A stretch of DNA of 64,000 nucleotides, taken from positions 806,001-870,000 of the forward strand of contig NZ_CP020474.1 in the NCBI RefSeq assembly GCF_002080415.1, given 5' to 3'. Positions 28,984 to 38,293 of the stretch are shown here, piece after piece. Positions within the stretch are counted from its first letter, which is position 1. Every line of letters begins with the position of its first letter. Source of the DNA: Roseovarius mucosus. GTDB taxonomy: Bacteria; Pseudomonadota; Alphaproteobacteria; Rhodobacterales; Rhodobacteraceae. Both the position numbers and the translations under genes were made by a program. The notes below the pieces were generated by a model. The model was not told the DNA's origin. It worked only from the letters and a program-made list of their open reading frames with translations, and did no database searches.

Positions 28984-31758
28984 TCACTCTGCCGCGATAT
29001 TCGCTGCCTCGACCTTGACTGCCGAGAATTTGAACTCTGGGATCTTGCCATAGGGATCGACCGCCGGATTGGTCAGGATGTTCGCCGCCGCTTCGACATA
29101 GGCAAAGGGCAGGAACACCATATCAGGGGCCACTGCGCGATCTGCCCGCGCCATGATCCGGATTGAACCACGCTTGGTGCTCAGCCGCACCATGCCGCCC
29201 GGCTCTACGCCCAGCTTGCGCAGGGTGGCAGGATGCATCGAACAATTGGCCTCCGGCTCTACCGCATCAAGCACGCTGGCGCGGCGGGTCATCGACCCTG
29301 TGTGCCAATGCTCAAGCTGCCGACCGGTTGTCAGGATCATCGGATACTCGGCATCGGGCACATCGTCGGGCGGAATGATTGCCGCCGGGGTGAATTTAGC
29401 GCGTCCCTCAGGCCGCGGGAAACCGTCGCCGAACACAACCGACTCACCCGGCTGATCAGGCCCTTTGCAAGGATAGGTCACGGCGCCTTCGCGCTCCAAC
29501 CGCTCCCAGGTGATATTGTCGAGCGACCGCATGTTGACCTTCATCTCGGCGAAGACATCCGCCGGGCTGTCATAAGACCAGTCAAGCCCGATCCGATTGG
29601 CCAGCTCAACCGTGATCGCCCAATCCTCGCGCGCCTCACCCGGTGGGGTAACGGCGGGTCGGCCCATCTGCACCTGACGGTTGGTATTGGTCACGGTCCC
29701 CGATTTCTCGTAGAACGCGCTCGCGGGCAGGATCACATCGGCATAATTGGCTGTTTCCGTGATGAAAATGTCCTGCACCACCAGATGCTCGAGCTTGGCC
29801 AAAGCATCGCGGGCGTGTTCGACATCAGGATCAGACATCGCCGGGTTTTCGCCCAGGATATACATGCCTTTGATCTTGTCGTCATGAACCGCGTCCATGA
29901 TCTCGGTCACGGTCAGGCCCTTCTGGTTCGAGAAGTCCCCCGATTGCCAGACTTCGGTAAAGGCACGGCGCACGCCGTCATCTGTCACCGTCTGATAGTC
30001 CGGAAGGAACATCGGCACGAGGCCCGCGTCAGACGCGCCTTGCACGTTGTTCTGGCCGCGCAGCGGATGCAACCCTGTGCCCGGACGGCCCACATGACCG
30101 CACATCAAGGCCAGAGAAATCAGGCAGCGCGAATTGTCAGTGCCGTGGATATGCTGGCTGACGCCCATCCCCCAAAAGATCATACCGGCCTTGGCCGTGG
30201 CGAAATCCCGCGCCACAGCGCGCAGGGTCTCGGCGGGAACACCGCAAATACCCTCCATCTTTTCGGGCGGGAATTGTGCCAGATGCTTTTTCTCGGCTTC
30301 CCAGTTCTCGGTGAACGCCGCGATATATTGCTGGTCGTAGAGCCCCTCTTCCACAATCACATGCATGATCGCATTCAGCATCGAGACATCTGCGCCGGGA
30401 CGGAATTGCAACATATGCGTGGCAAAACGCTTCATCCCCTGCCCGCGCGGGTCCATCACGATCAGCTTGCCACCACGCTTGGTGAACTGCTTGAAATAGG
30501 TCGCGGCAACGGGATGGTTTTCAAGCGGGTTGGCCCCGATGATAATCGCCACATCGGCGTTTTCAATCTGGTTGAAGGTCGCCGTCACGGCACCAGAGCC
30601 GACATTCTCGATCAGCGCCGCCACAGAAGACGCATGGCAGAGGCGCGTGCAGTGATCCACATTGTTGTGACCAAATCCCTGACGGATGAATTTCTGGAAG
30701 AGATAGGCTTCTTCATTGGTGCATTTCGCGCTGCCAAATCCTGCAACACTGGTGCCGCCATGGGTGTCCTTCAGCCCCTTGAGTGCGCCTGCTGCAAGAT
30801 CAAGCGCCTCGTCCCAAGACGCTTCACGGAACACTTCTTGCCAATTGCCGGGATCGACATTCAGCCCCTTTGCCGGCGCATCATCGCGGCGGATGAGCGG
30901 CTTGGTCAGGCGATGCGGATGGTGGATATAGTCAAAACCGAACCGCCCCTTTACGCACAGACGCCCCTCGTTGGCAGGCCCGTTGATGCCCTCAACATAT
31001 TTGACCTTGCCATTCTTGACCTTGAGCGAAACCTGACACCCCACACCACAGAACGGGCAGATGCTCTTGACCTCTTCATCGAAATCGGCGCTGTCGCCCT
31101 GCTGTACGTCATCAAGCACGGTTGCAGGCATCAGGGCCCCGGTCGGGCAGGCCTGCACGCATTCGCCGCAGGCCACACAGGTCGAATCGCCCATCGGATC
31201 CGCAAGATCGAACACCGGGTAGGCGTCATGCCCACGCCCGGCCATGCCGATCACGTCATTCACCTGAACCTCGCGGCACGCCCGCACGCAGAGACCACAT
31301 TGAATACAGGCGTCGAGATTGACGCGCATCGCGATGTGGCTGTCATCGAGCAGCGGAATGCGGTCGCGCTCCAGCTTGGGAAAGCGGCTATGGGTCACGC
31401 CATTGGCTTCGGCCATATCCCAGAGGTGGCTTGAGCGGTCATGCGACTGCGCCTGCTCGGGCTGATCGGCCAAGAGCATCTCAACAACCATTTTGCGCGC
31501 CGATTCTGCACGGGCGGAGTTGGTTGTCACAACCATGCCCGCCTTGGCCTCGCGGATGCACGAGGCGACAAGCGTCCGCTCGCCCTGAACCTCGACCATA
31601 CAGGCGCGGCAATTGCCATCGGGGCGATAGCCTGGGGCAGGCTTGTGGCAGAGGTGCGGAATTTTCAGACCACGACCATTGGCGACTTCCCAGATCGTCT
31701 GACCAGCCTCTACCTCGACCTCGCGGCCATCCAATACGAGTGTGATCTTGTCGGTCAT
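28984..31758 (-). CDS. fdhA: Formate dehydrogenase alpha subunit (Mo-bisMGD)
   Basis: A 924-residue molybdopterin oxidoreductase predicted to oxidise formate to CO2. The N-terminal 2Fe-2S domain uses Cys37, 50, 53 and 67. Two 4Fe-4S ferredoxin motifs follow (Cys151/154/157/161 and Cys194/197/200/204). The Mo domain has its own 4Fe-4S (Cys234/237/241/268) and Cys374 in CTRLCHASS, which aligns with the molybdenum-ligating selenocysteine of FdhH; no UGA is used. A C-terminal molydopterin-binding domain ends the protein. No beta/gamma FMN-NADH subunits or fdhD lie next to it, so its electron acceptor is encoded elsewhere or differs. A YdeP-like or other CO2-family oxidoreductase is less likely. 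Confidence 0.9.
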   Translation of the reverse strand: MTDKITLVLDGREVEVEAGQTIWEVANGRGLKIPHLCHKPAPGYRPDGNCRACMVEVQGERTLVASCIREAKAGMVVTTNSARAESARKMVVEMLLADQPEQAQSHDRSSHLWDMAEANGVTHSRFPKLERDRIPLLDDSHIAMRVNLDACIQCGLCVRACREVQVNDVIGMAGRGHDAYPVFDLADPMGDSTCVACGECVQACPTGALMPATVLDDVQQGDSADFDEEVKSICPFCGVGCQVSLKVKNGKVKYVEGINGPANEGRLCVKGRFGFDYIHHPHRLTKPLIRRDDAPAKGLNVDPGNWQEVFREASWDEALDLAAGALKGLKDTHGGTSVAGFGSAKCTNEEAYLFQKFIRQGFGHNNVDHCTRLCHASSVAALIENVGSGAVTATFNQIENADVAIIIGANPLENHPVAATYFKQFTKRGGKLIVMDPRGQGMKRFATHMLQFRPGADVSMLNAIMHVIVEEGLYDQQYIAAFTENWEAEKKHLAQFPPEKMEGICGVPAETLRAVARDFATAKAGMIFWGMGVSQHIHGTDNSRCLISLALMCGHVGRPGTGLHPLRGQNNVQGASDAGLVPMFLPDYQTVTDDGVRRAFTEVWQSGDFSNQKGLTVTEIMDAVHDDKIKGMYILGENPAMSDPDVEHARDALAKLEHLVVQDIFITETANYADVILPASAFYEKSGTVTNTNRQVQMGRPAVTPPGEAREDWAITVELANRIGLDWSYDSPADVFAEMKVNMRSLDNITWERLEREGAVTYPCKGPDQPGESVVFGDGFPRPEGRAKFTPAAIIPPDDVPDAEYPMILTTGRQLEHWHTGSMTRRASVLDAVEPEANCSMHPATLRKLGVEPGGMVRLSTKRGSIRIMARADRAVAPDMVFLPFAYVEAAANILTNPAVDPYGKIPEFKFSAVKVEAANIAAE

Positions 31759-31990
31759 CAGCGTGCCTCCCTGCTTTGGGACTTTTTAAAGCATGCAGCA
31801 GCATGCCAGAGGCCGTCAATCCCGACACCTCACCCCACATTTGCGCCACGAATGGCAAAGAGCCACGGCAGAGGTCTTAAATCGACAGCACCGTCACGCC
31901 TGTCAGCGATGGGATGGAATATTTCACGCGCTCCCTTTAACCCCGCCGCAACCGGCGCTAACGTCGCGCGGAATTCGGGGGAGGGAAACC

Positions 31991-32641
31991 TTGGCAGAGC
32001 TTATTCTGGTGCGGCACGGGCAGGCCAACAGCCATGCGACCGATGAGGCAGGCTATGACCGGCTATCGCCTCTGGGCGTGCAGCAGGCCGAATGGCTGGG
32101 CGCACATCTGGAGCGGACGAATCCGCATTTTGACCATGTGATCACCGGAACGCTCAACCGTCAGATCGGCACCGCCCGCGCCATGGGCTATCAGATCACC
32201 GAACAAGACCCGCGTCTTGACGAGTTAAGCTATTTCGCCCTCGCCCGCGCCATCGAGGCACAGCACGGCATTCCGGCCCCTGCGGACGCCACCGAATTCG
32301 CCCGCTACCTGCCTCAGGTGATCGAACACTGGGCGCGCGGCGATCTGGAGGATGTACCTGAAACCTTTGCTCATTTTACCAACCGGATCACCGGCTTGAT
32401 CGACGACATCTGCCAGCAGCATGGGCGTGTTCTGATCGTAACCTCAGGCGGCGTGATCGGTATGGTCATGCGGCATGTGCTCGGGCTGGATATTCCGGGC
32501 ATGGCCAAAGTCATGTTGCAAGTGAGGAACAGCTCGCTCCACCGGCTGGAGCATGTGCATGACATGCTGATGCTGGGCACGTTCAACGCAACGCCGCATC
32601 TCGACACTCCCGATCGGGCGCATGCCCGCACTTTTATCTGA
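31991..32641 (+). CDS. Histidine phosphatase family protein
   Basis: A 216-residue phosphoglycerate-mutase-like phosphatase. The catalytic LVRHGQANS begins at residue 6 and the second histidine appears in VTSGGVIGMVMRHV. A TTG start at 31991 is chosen because GGGGGAGGG lies just upstream and the RHG motif is always near the N-terminus; upstream in-frame ATG codons give a long arginine-rich leader. It is the first gene of a five-gene + strand run that leads into saccharopine dehydrogenases. Substrate unknown. Confidence 0.85.
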   Translation: MAELILVRHGQANSHATDEAGYDRLSPLGVQQAEWLGAHLERTNPHFDHVITGTLNRQIGTARAMGYQITEQDPRLDELSYFALARAIEAQHGIPAPADATEFARYLPQVIEHWARGDLEDVPETFAHFTNRITGLIDDICQQHGRVLIVTSGGVIGMVMRHVLGLDIPGMAKVMLQVRNSSLHRLEHVHDMLMLGTFNATPHLDTPDRAHARTFI

Positions 32642-32660
32642 CAGCAAGAGGAACCGCGCC

Positions 32661-33275
32661 ATGAAGTTATACTATGCCAAAGGCACCATCTCGATTGCGG
32701 TGGCCATCGCGCTGCACGAGGCGGGTCTGGATTTTGAACCGATGCGCCTTGATTTCCGGGCGGGGGAGCAAACCGGCGCCGCGTATCTTGCGATCAATCC
32801 CAAGGGGCGTGTCCCGACTCTCGTTACCGACACCAGTATCCTGACCGAAACCGGTGCAATCCTCGATTTCATTGCGGACACCACACCCCAAGCAGGTTTG
32901 CGCCCCACAGACCCCTTGAAGGCTGCCAAAATGCGCGAGGCCATGTATTACATCGCCTCCACCATGCATGTGAACCACGCGCACAAAATGCGCGGGCACC
33001 GGTGGGCCGATCAGCAAAGCTCTTTCGACGACATGAAGGCCAAATCGGTACAGACCATGACCGACAGCGCTGATTACGTCGAAAATCATATCCTGACCGG
33101 CCCCTTTGTGCTGGGAGAAACACTCTCTCTTGCCGATGCCTATCTCTTTGTCGCCTGCAACTGGCTGGAAGGCGACGGGGTGGATGTGGCCAAGTTCCCC
33201 AAAATCGCAGCCTTCGTGCAGGCAATGCGCGCGCGCCCATCTGTAGAACGGGTGATCGCGGATAACATGATCTGA
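32661..33275 (+). CDS. Glutathione S-transferase family protein
   Basis: A 204-residue GST with an N-terminal thioredoxin-like domain (MKLYYAKGTISIAVAIALHEAG, then GRVPTLVTDTSILTETGAIL with the cis-Pro/glutathione motif) and a helical C-terminal domain (GETLSLADAYLFVACNWL). The start at 32661 has AGAGGAA upstream, 19 bases after the phosphatase stop. It precedes the first saccharopine dehydrogenase by 9 bases, so it is probably co-transcribed with the lysine genes. A detoxification role is inferred from the family only. Confidence 0.88.
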   Translation: MKLYYAKGTISIAVAIALHEAGLDFEPMRLDFRAGEQTGAAYLAINPKGRVPTLVTDTSILTETGAILDFIADTTPQAGLRPTDPLKAAKMREAMYYIASTMHVNHAHKMRGHRWADQQSSFDDMKAKSVQTMTDSADYVENHILTGPFVLGETLSLADAYLFVACNWLEGDGVDVAKFPKIAAFVQAMRARPSVERVIADNMI

Positions 33276-33284
33276 GAGGCTGAG

Positions 33285-34340
33285 ATGACACATCTGTGGG
33301 TAAGGGCCGAACAGCGGCCCAATGAGGAACGCGTGGGGCTGACGCCCGAGGGCGCGGCGCAACTGATCGCCAAAGGCATCCACGTCACAGTGGAAGAAAG
33401 CCAAAACCGCGCCATCCCAATCGACGGCTACCGCGCCGCCGGCTGCGAAATCGCCCCGGAAAACGCATGGCCCTCGGCACCGCAGGACGCAATCATCTTT
33501 GGCCTCAAGGAGTTGCCCGAGGATGGCACCCCCCTGCCGCATCGCCACATCATGTTCGGCCATGCCTTCAAGGGGCAACATGCCGGACGGCGACTCTTGC
33601 AGCGGTTTCAGGCTGGGGGCGGCACGCTTTACGATCTGGAGTATCTGGTCGATGTGACCGGCCGCCGCGTTGCTGCCTTTGGCTATTGGGCAGGCTATGC
33701 GGGGGCAGCGGTATCGCTCATGGCATGGGCGGCACAACAGGGCGGCGGCCTCTGCCCGCCCGTCGATACCTATCCGGGGCGCGACGCACTTTTGGCCGAT
33801 CTTGGCGCGCGGCTTGAGGCTTCGGGTGCCACACGCCCCCGCGCCATTGTCATCGGGGCCTTGGGCCGCGTGGGCACAGGGGCGGCGGATCTCTGCGAAG
33901 CGATGGATGTGCCCGTCACCCGTTGGGACATGGCCGAGACCGCATCGGGTGGGCCGTTTCCCGAAATCCTAACGCATGACATCTTCCTCAACTGCATCTT
34001 TGCCCGCCCCGGCACGCCGGTTTTCGTGCATAAATCCGCCTTGGCCGCGCCGCGCCACCTGACCGTAATCGGCGATGTCGCCTGCGACCCTGACAGTGAC
34101 TATAACCCGGTGCCAGTCTATGATGCGGCAACCACTTGGGCCGCGCCCGTACTGCGCGTGCACGATGTTCCGCCGCTCGATGTCATGGCCATAGACAACC
34201 TGCCCTCGCTCTTGCCGGTGGAATCCTCTCAGGACTATGCGGGACAGTTGCTAACCTCCCTGCTGACGCTCGACACGCCAGATCAAGGCGTCTGGGGGCG
34301 CGCGGCAGAGACCTTTCACACCCATATGAAAGCGCTCTGA
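33285..34340 (+). CDS. Saccharopine dehydrogenase (NAD+, L-lysine-forming)
   Basis: A 351-residue Lys1-type enzyme interconverting saccharopine with lysine plus 2-oxoglutarate. The N-terminal alanine dehydrogenase/transhydrogenase-like domain begins LWVRAEQRPNEERVGLTPEG; the nucleotide-binding motif is VIGALGRVGTGAADL near residue 188. It is followed with zero spacing by a SemiSWEET gene and then by a second saccharopine dehydrogenase-like gene. In roseobacters such pairs are generally read as lysine degradation via saccharopine, since lysine is normally made by the diaminopimelate route. Confidence 0.9.
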   Translation: MTHLWVRAEQRPNEERVGLTPEGAAQLIAKGIHVTVEESQNRAIPIDGYRAAGCEIAPENAWPSAPQDAIIFGLKELPEDGTPLPHRHIMFGHAFKGQHAGRRLLQRFQAGGGTLYDLEYLVDVTGRRVAAFGYWAGYAGAAVSLMAWAAQQGGGLCPPVDTYPGRDALLADLGARLEASGATRPRAIVIGALGRVGTGAADLCEAMDVPVTRWDMAETASGGPFPEILTHDIFLNCIFARPGTPVFVHKSALAAPRHLTVIGDVACDPDSDYNPVPVYDAATTWAAPVLRVHDVPPLDVMAIDNLPSLLPVESSQDYAGQLLTSLLTLDTPDQGVWGRAAETFHTHMKAL

Positions 34341-34589
34341 ATGGCCCCCTATGTCGGATATCTGGCCGCCTTTCTGGGCACGATCTGCTGGATTCCACAG
34401 GCGGTCAAGGCTTGGGCCACGCGCGACACATCCGGCCTGTCGCTGCCCTCGAACCTGCTGTTTTTGACCACCGTTTCCCTCTGGCTGGTCTATGGGGTGA
34501 TGATCGGCGACTGGCCGCTCATCCTTGCGAATATCTGCGCCGTGGTCGCGATGCTCAGCATCGTCGCGGCAAAACTCCGCTTTAAATGA
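34341..34589 (+). CDS. SemiSWEET family transporter
   Basis: An 82-residue membrane protein with three hydrophobic helices and the PQ-loop of the family (GTICWIPQAVKAW, residues 13-25), followed by TSGLSLPSNLLFL and ANICAVVAM. Half-size SWEETs work as dimers and characterised members move sugars; other PQ-loop proteins carry amino acids. The ATG abuts the stop of the lysine-forming saccharopine dehydrogenase with no spacer, and a second saccharopine dehydrogenase-like gene follows after 13 bases. The operon position suggests a lysine-pathway metabolite as cargo (inference). Confidence 0.87.
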   Translation: MAPYVGYLAAFLGTICWIPQAVKAWATRDTSGLSLPSNLLFLTTVSLWLVYGVMIGDWPLILANICAVVAMLSIVAAKLRFK

Positions 34590-34602
34590 AGGAGAGAACG
34601 AC

Positions 34603-35745
34603 ATGACAATCCACTGGTGCGGCACCGGCCTATCGGCCATCCCCGGCCTACGGCGGCTGATTGAGGCAGGGCGTGATGTGACGGTGTGGAACCGCTCGAC
34701 CGACAAGGCGCGGGCAATGGTCGGCGATCTCACCGACACGATCCACGCATTTGACATGGACGCATTGGCCAAGGTGCTCAATCCCGGTGACGTTGTGGTG
34801 TCAATGCTGCCGGGCGACTGGCACGTGCCGCTGGCCGAACTTTGCCTTGAGAGGGGCGCGCATTTCGTTTCGTCCTCATACATCGCACCAGAGATGCGCG
34901 CCCTCGATCAGGCTGCGCGCGACAAGGGGCTGTGCTTTGTCAACGAAATCGGTCTCGACCCCGGCATCGACCACCTCATGGCGCATCATCTGGTGGCCGA
35001 CTATCGCGCCTCCAAGGCCTATGAGGCGGGCAATGATCTCAGCTTTACCTCCTATTGCGGCGGCGTGCCAAAACAGCCCAACCCGTTCCGCTACAAATTC
35101 AGTTGGTCGCCCTTGGGCGTGCTCAAGGCGCTGCGTTCGCCCTCGCGGTCGATCCGGAATTTCTCGGAACTTCGGGTGGCGCGGCCTTGGGATGCCATTT
35201 CCAGCTATGACGCCCCCTTGCCGACCCCAGAAACCTTTGAGGTTTACCCCAACCGGGACTCGATCCCCTTCATCGCGGATTACCGCTTTGATCCAGACTG
35301 GCGGATCAAGGATTTCGTGCGTGGCACGCTGCGGCTCAATGGCTGGTCAGAGGCATGGAAGCCTATTTTTGCGGAAATCGAGACCTTGGAAGGCACCGCA
35401 GGCGATAGCCGCCTCAAAGAGATGTCGGATCAGTTCTGGCAAGAGAACGCCTATGAGGAGGGCGAGCCGGATCGTGTCGTGCTCTGCGTGGATCTCAGGG
35501 CCGAGAACGCCGGGAAACCCGTCTGGCACAAGAGCTATGTGATGGATGCCTGGGGCGACGCGCGCGGCACGGCGATGGCGCGGCTGGTGTCAATCCCGGT
35601 TTCTCTGGCGGTCGACTCGGTGCTGACGCGCGAGATTGCGGCAGGCGTCAGCGCAGCCCCGCATGATCCGAAACTGGTTGCGCGCTACTTGGGCGAGGTC
35701 AACCAATTGGCGCAACATCTGACGGTCGTCGATCACCTCAGCTAG
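34603..35745 (+). CDS. Saccharopine dehydrogenase family protein (Lys9-like)
   Basis: A 380-residue protein of the saccharopine dehydrogenase/reductase family, likely the glutamate-forming step giving aminoadipate semialdehyde. The N-terminal nucleotide-binding region is IHWCGTGLSAIPGLRRLI; the substrate domain includes NEIGLDPGIDHLMAHHL and FTSYCGGVPKQPNPF, close to yeast Lys9. The start at 34603 is preceded by AAGGAGAGAACGAC; a frame extension upstream overlaps the SemiSWEET gene. It is the last gene of the operon before a long hairpin. Confidence 0.88.
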   Translation: MTIHWCGTGLSAIPGLRRLIEAGRDVTVWNRSTDKARAMVGDLTDTIHAFDMDALAKVLNPGDVVVSMLPGDWHVPLAELCLERGAHFVSSSYIAPEMRALDQAARDKGLCFVNEIGLDPGIDHLMAHHLVADYRASKAYEAGNDLSFTSYCGGVPKQPNPFRYKFSWSPLGVLKALRSPSRSIRNFSELRVARPWDAISSYDAPLPTPETFEVYPNRDSIPFIADYRFDPDWRIKDFVRGTLRLNGWSEAWKPIFAEIETLEGTAGDSRLKEMSDQFWQENAYEEGEPDRVVLCVDLRAENAGKPVWHKSYVMDAWGDARGTAMARLVSIPVSLAVDSVLTREIAAGVSAAPHDPKLVARYLGEVNQLAQHLTVVDHLS

Positions 35746-35771
35746 GCGTTTCGGCGCTAGGTCGTACAGGA

Positions 35772-35821
35772 GTATTTGCACCAAGAAGAAGCCAAGCCAG
35801 GTTTCTTCTTGGCAAAAATAC
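35772..35821. terminator. Long hairpin between convergent operons
   Basis: 19-base arms matching at 17 positions (GTATTTGCACCAAGAAGAA against TTCTTCTTGGCAAAAATAC) around a 12-base loop. It lies between the Lys9-like gene (+) and the helicase gene (-), suited to a bidirectional terminator. The CTTCTTCTTGGCAAAAATACTC type of sequence is a dispersed element seen in roseobacter genomes (recalled, not searched). Confidence 0.7.
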
Positions 35822-35844
35822 TCAAATACGCCGCGATCCTCCGG

Positions 35845-38184
35845 CTAGAACGGAACGTCATCCGCGCCCGTGATGAAACGGGCAACAACCTTTTTGGTGC
35901 CCGCCTTCTCGAACGCGATTTCGAGCTTGTCGCCCTCGATGGCGATGATTGCGCCATAGCCAAACTTTTGATGAAAGACGCGCTCGCCCACTGTGTGCGC
36001 GCTCATCGCCTGCAGGTCGATCACGCTGTGGCGCGCTTCACTGGGTTGGCTCAGGGGCCGCTCCGCGCCCCGCGCCTGAAGCCGTCGCCAACCGGGGCTA
36101 TTGTAAACATTGGCTTCGGCGGCGCGGCTCTCGATGCCTGAACTGGCCGCCGCCCCATAGCCCCCGCCATAAAGGCCCGGAGGGGTCAGCACATCAACAT
36201 GCGCCTCAGGCAATTCATCAATGAAGCGTGATGGCATCTGGCTCTGCCACTGGCCATAGACCCGGCGATTGCCCGCGAATGAAATCGTACAGACCTCTTC
36301 GGCACGGGTGATGCCGACATAGGCCAGCCGCCGCTCCTCTTCCAATCCCCGCACGCCGCTTTCGTCCATCGAGCGTTGCGAGGGGAAAAGCCCATCCTCC
36401 CATCCCGGCAGGAACACGGCCGGAAACTCGAGCCCTTTGGCCGCGTGCAACGTCATCAGCGTGACCTTCTCGCCCTCTTCACCCGCCTCATTATCCATGA
36501 TGAGGCTCACGTGTTCCAAAAACCCTTGCAGGTTCTCGAACCCTTCGAGGGCCTTGACCAGTTCCTTGAGGTTTTCAAGCCGCCCCGGTGCCTCGGGCGT
36601 CTTGTCGTTTTGCCACATGCCAGTATAGCCGCTCTCGTCGAGGATCATCTCCGCCAGTTCGACATGGCTGATATCGGCATCGCCTACCATCCGGCCCCAA
36701 CGGCCAAGCCCGTCGATCAAAAGGCGCAGCTCGCCCGCCGCCTTGCCGGTGATCCCCTTGTCGTCAAGCAAAAGGCGCGCGCCTTCGACCAACGGCACAC
36801 CATGCTGGCGCGCGGTCATCTGGATTTTCTGCTGCGCCTTGTCACCCAACCCGCGCTTGGGCGTGTTGACGATCCGCTCAAAGGCCAAATCATCCGCAGG
36901 CGAGACCACAAGGCGGAAATAGGCCATGGCATCGCGAATTTCCAAACGCTCGTAAAAGCGCGGGCCGCCGATCACGCGGTAGGGCAGACCGATGGTCAGA
37001 AACCGATCCTCGAAGGCGCGCATCTGGTGGCTGGCCCGCACGAGGATTGCCATTGCGTCAAGCGAATAGGGCCGCATGCCCCGCGTGCCGCGTTGCATCG
37101 CGTCGATTTCTTCGCCAATCCAGCGCGCCTCTTCCTCGCCATCCCAATGGCCGATCAGGCGGAGCTTTTCTCCCTCTTGAGCCTCGGTCCACAACTCTTT
37201 GCCAAGCCGGTCGCGATTTCCCGCGATCACACCAGAGGCGGCAGCGAGAATATGCGGCGTCGAGCGGTAATTCTGTTCAAGCCGGATCACCGCCGCGCCG
37301 GGAAAATCCTTTTCGAACCGCAGGATATTGCCCACTTCGGCCCCGCGCCAGCCATAGATCGACTGATCATCATCGCCCACGCAGCAGATGTTCTTGTGCC
37401 CCCCCGCCAAAAGCCGCAGCCAGAGATATTGCGCGACGTTGGTATCCTGATACTCGTCCACGAGGATATAGCGGAACCAGCGTTGGTATTGCCTGAGCAC
37501 GTCATCGTGGCGCTGGAATATTGTCACAACATGCAGCAGCAGATCGCCAAAATCGACCGCATTCAATTCCTTCAGTCGCGCTTGATACTGATGGTAGAGC
37601 GCCGGACCCTTGCCATCATAGGCGCTGCCCTCTGACGCGGGCAGATTGTCAGGCGTCCAAGCGCGGTTTTTCCACTGGTCGATGATTCCCGCCAGCATCC
37701 GCGCGGGCCAGCGTTTGTCGTCGATGCCAGACGCCTGCACCAGTTGTTTGAGTAGGCGCAGTTGATCGTCGGCATCAAGAATGGTGAAATTCGATTTCAG
37801 ATCAACCAGTTCGGCATGCCGACGCAAAAGCTTGACGCAGATCGAATGAAAGGTGCCCAGCCACGGCATCCCCTCTGCCGGCTGACCCAAAAGGCGGCCC
37901 ACACGCTCTTTCATCTCGCGCGCGGCCTTGTTGGTAAAGGTCACGGCCAAGATATCGCCGGGCCCCGCGCGCCCGGTGTTCATCAGATGCACGATGCGCG
38001 TGGTCAGCGCCTTGGTCTTGCCCGTGCCCGCGCCAGCCAGCATCAGCACCGGACCATCCAGCGTTTCCGCCGCGCGGCGCTGTTCGGGGTTGAGATCATC
38101 AAGATAGGGCGCGGGCCGCGCCGCCATGGCACGGGCCGAGAGGCTGGCCCCCTCAAAAGCGTCGGATTCGTCAAATCTGTTCAT
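35845..38184 (-). CDS. uvrD: ATP-dependent DNA helicase UvrD/PcrA
   Basis: Superfamily 1 3'-5' helicase for nucleotide excision and mismatch repair, 779 residues. Motif I is LAGAGTGKTKAL, motif II VDEYQDTN, motif III VGDDDQSIYGWRGAE, motif V LMTLHAAKGLEFPAVF and motif VI RRLAYVGITRAE. The start at 38184 (MNRFDESDAF) is chosen because the upstream in-frame extension overlaps the divergent promoter region and lacks family similarity. A C-terminal tail with FHQKFGYGAIIAIEGDKLEIAF is typical of PcrA. Monocistronic as far as visible. Confidence 0.96.
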   Translation of the reverse strand: MNRFDESDAFEGASLSARAMAARPAPYLDDLNPEQRRAAETLDGPVLMLAGAGTGKTKALTTRIVHLMNTGRAGPGDILAVTFTNKAAREMKERVGRLLGQPAEGMPWLGTFHSICVKLLRRHAELVDLKSNFTILDADDQLRLLKQLVQASGIDDKRWPARMLAGIIDQWKNRAWTPDNLPASEGSAYDGKGPALYHQYQARLKELNAVDFGDLLLHVVTIFQRHDDVLRQYQRWFRYILVDEYQDTNVAQYLWLRLLAGGHKNICCVGDDDQSIYGWRGAEVGNILRFEKDFPGAAVIRLEQNYRSTPHILAAASGVIAGNRDRLGKELWTEAQEGEKLRLIGHWDGEEEARWIGEEIDAMQRGTRGMRPYSLDAMAILVRASHQMRAFEDRFLTIGLPYRVIGGPRFYERLEIRDAMAYFRLVVSPADDLAFERIVNTPKRGLGDKAQQKIQMTARQHGVPLVEGARLLLDDKGITGKAAGELRLLIDGLGRWGRMVGDADISHVELAEMILDESGYTGMWQNDKTPEAPGRLENLKELVKALEGFENLQGFLEHVSLIMDNEAGEEGEKVTLMTLHAAKGLEFPAVFLPGWEDGLFPSQRSMDESGVRGLEEERRLAYVGITRAEEVCTISFAGNRRVYGQWQSQMPSRFIDELPEAHVDVLTPPGLYGGGYGAAASSGIESRAAEANVYNSPGWRRLQARGAERPLSQPSEARHSVIDLQAMSAHTVGERVFHQKFGYGAIIAIEGDKLEIAFEKAGTKKVVARFITGADDVPF

Positions 38185-38293
38185 GCCCCCGACAATAGCG
38201 CGGAGGCGGCCAGAGATAAAGAGATGTTCGGGGATTGTTCCGCCCCAATCTGGCCTCTGGACAAGCCCCTGAAAACCCGCGCAAATGCGCGCC

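Noticed and set aside
29233-31434. A 733-codon open frame on the + strand opposite the formate dehydrogenase gene
   Set aside because: It mirrors the codon structure of fdhA, has no recognisable domain and no ribosome binding site; high-GC third positions create such antisense frames.
28984-31758. Selenocysteine in formate dehydrogenase
   Set aside because: The molybdenum-ligand position is an ordinary Cys374 codon with no internal UGA and no SECIS-like need.
36376-37635. A 419-codon frame opposite the UvrD helicase gene
   Set aside because: No domain, no binding site, exactly antisense to a strong gene.
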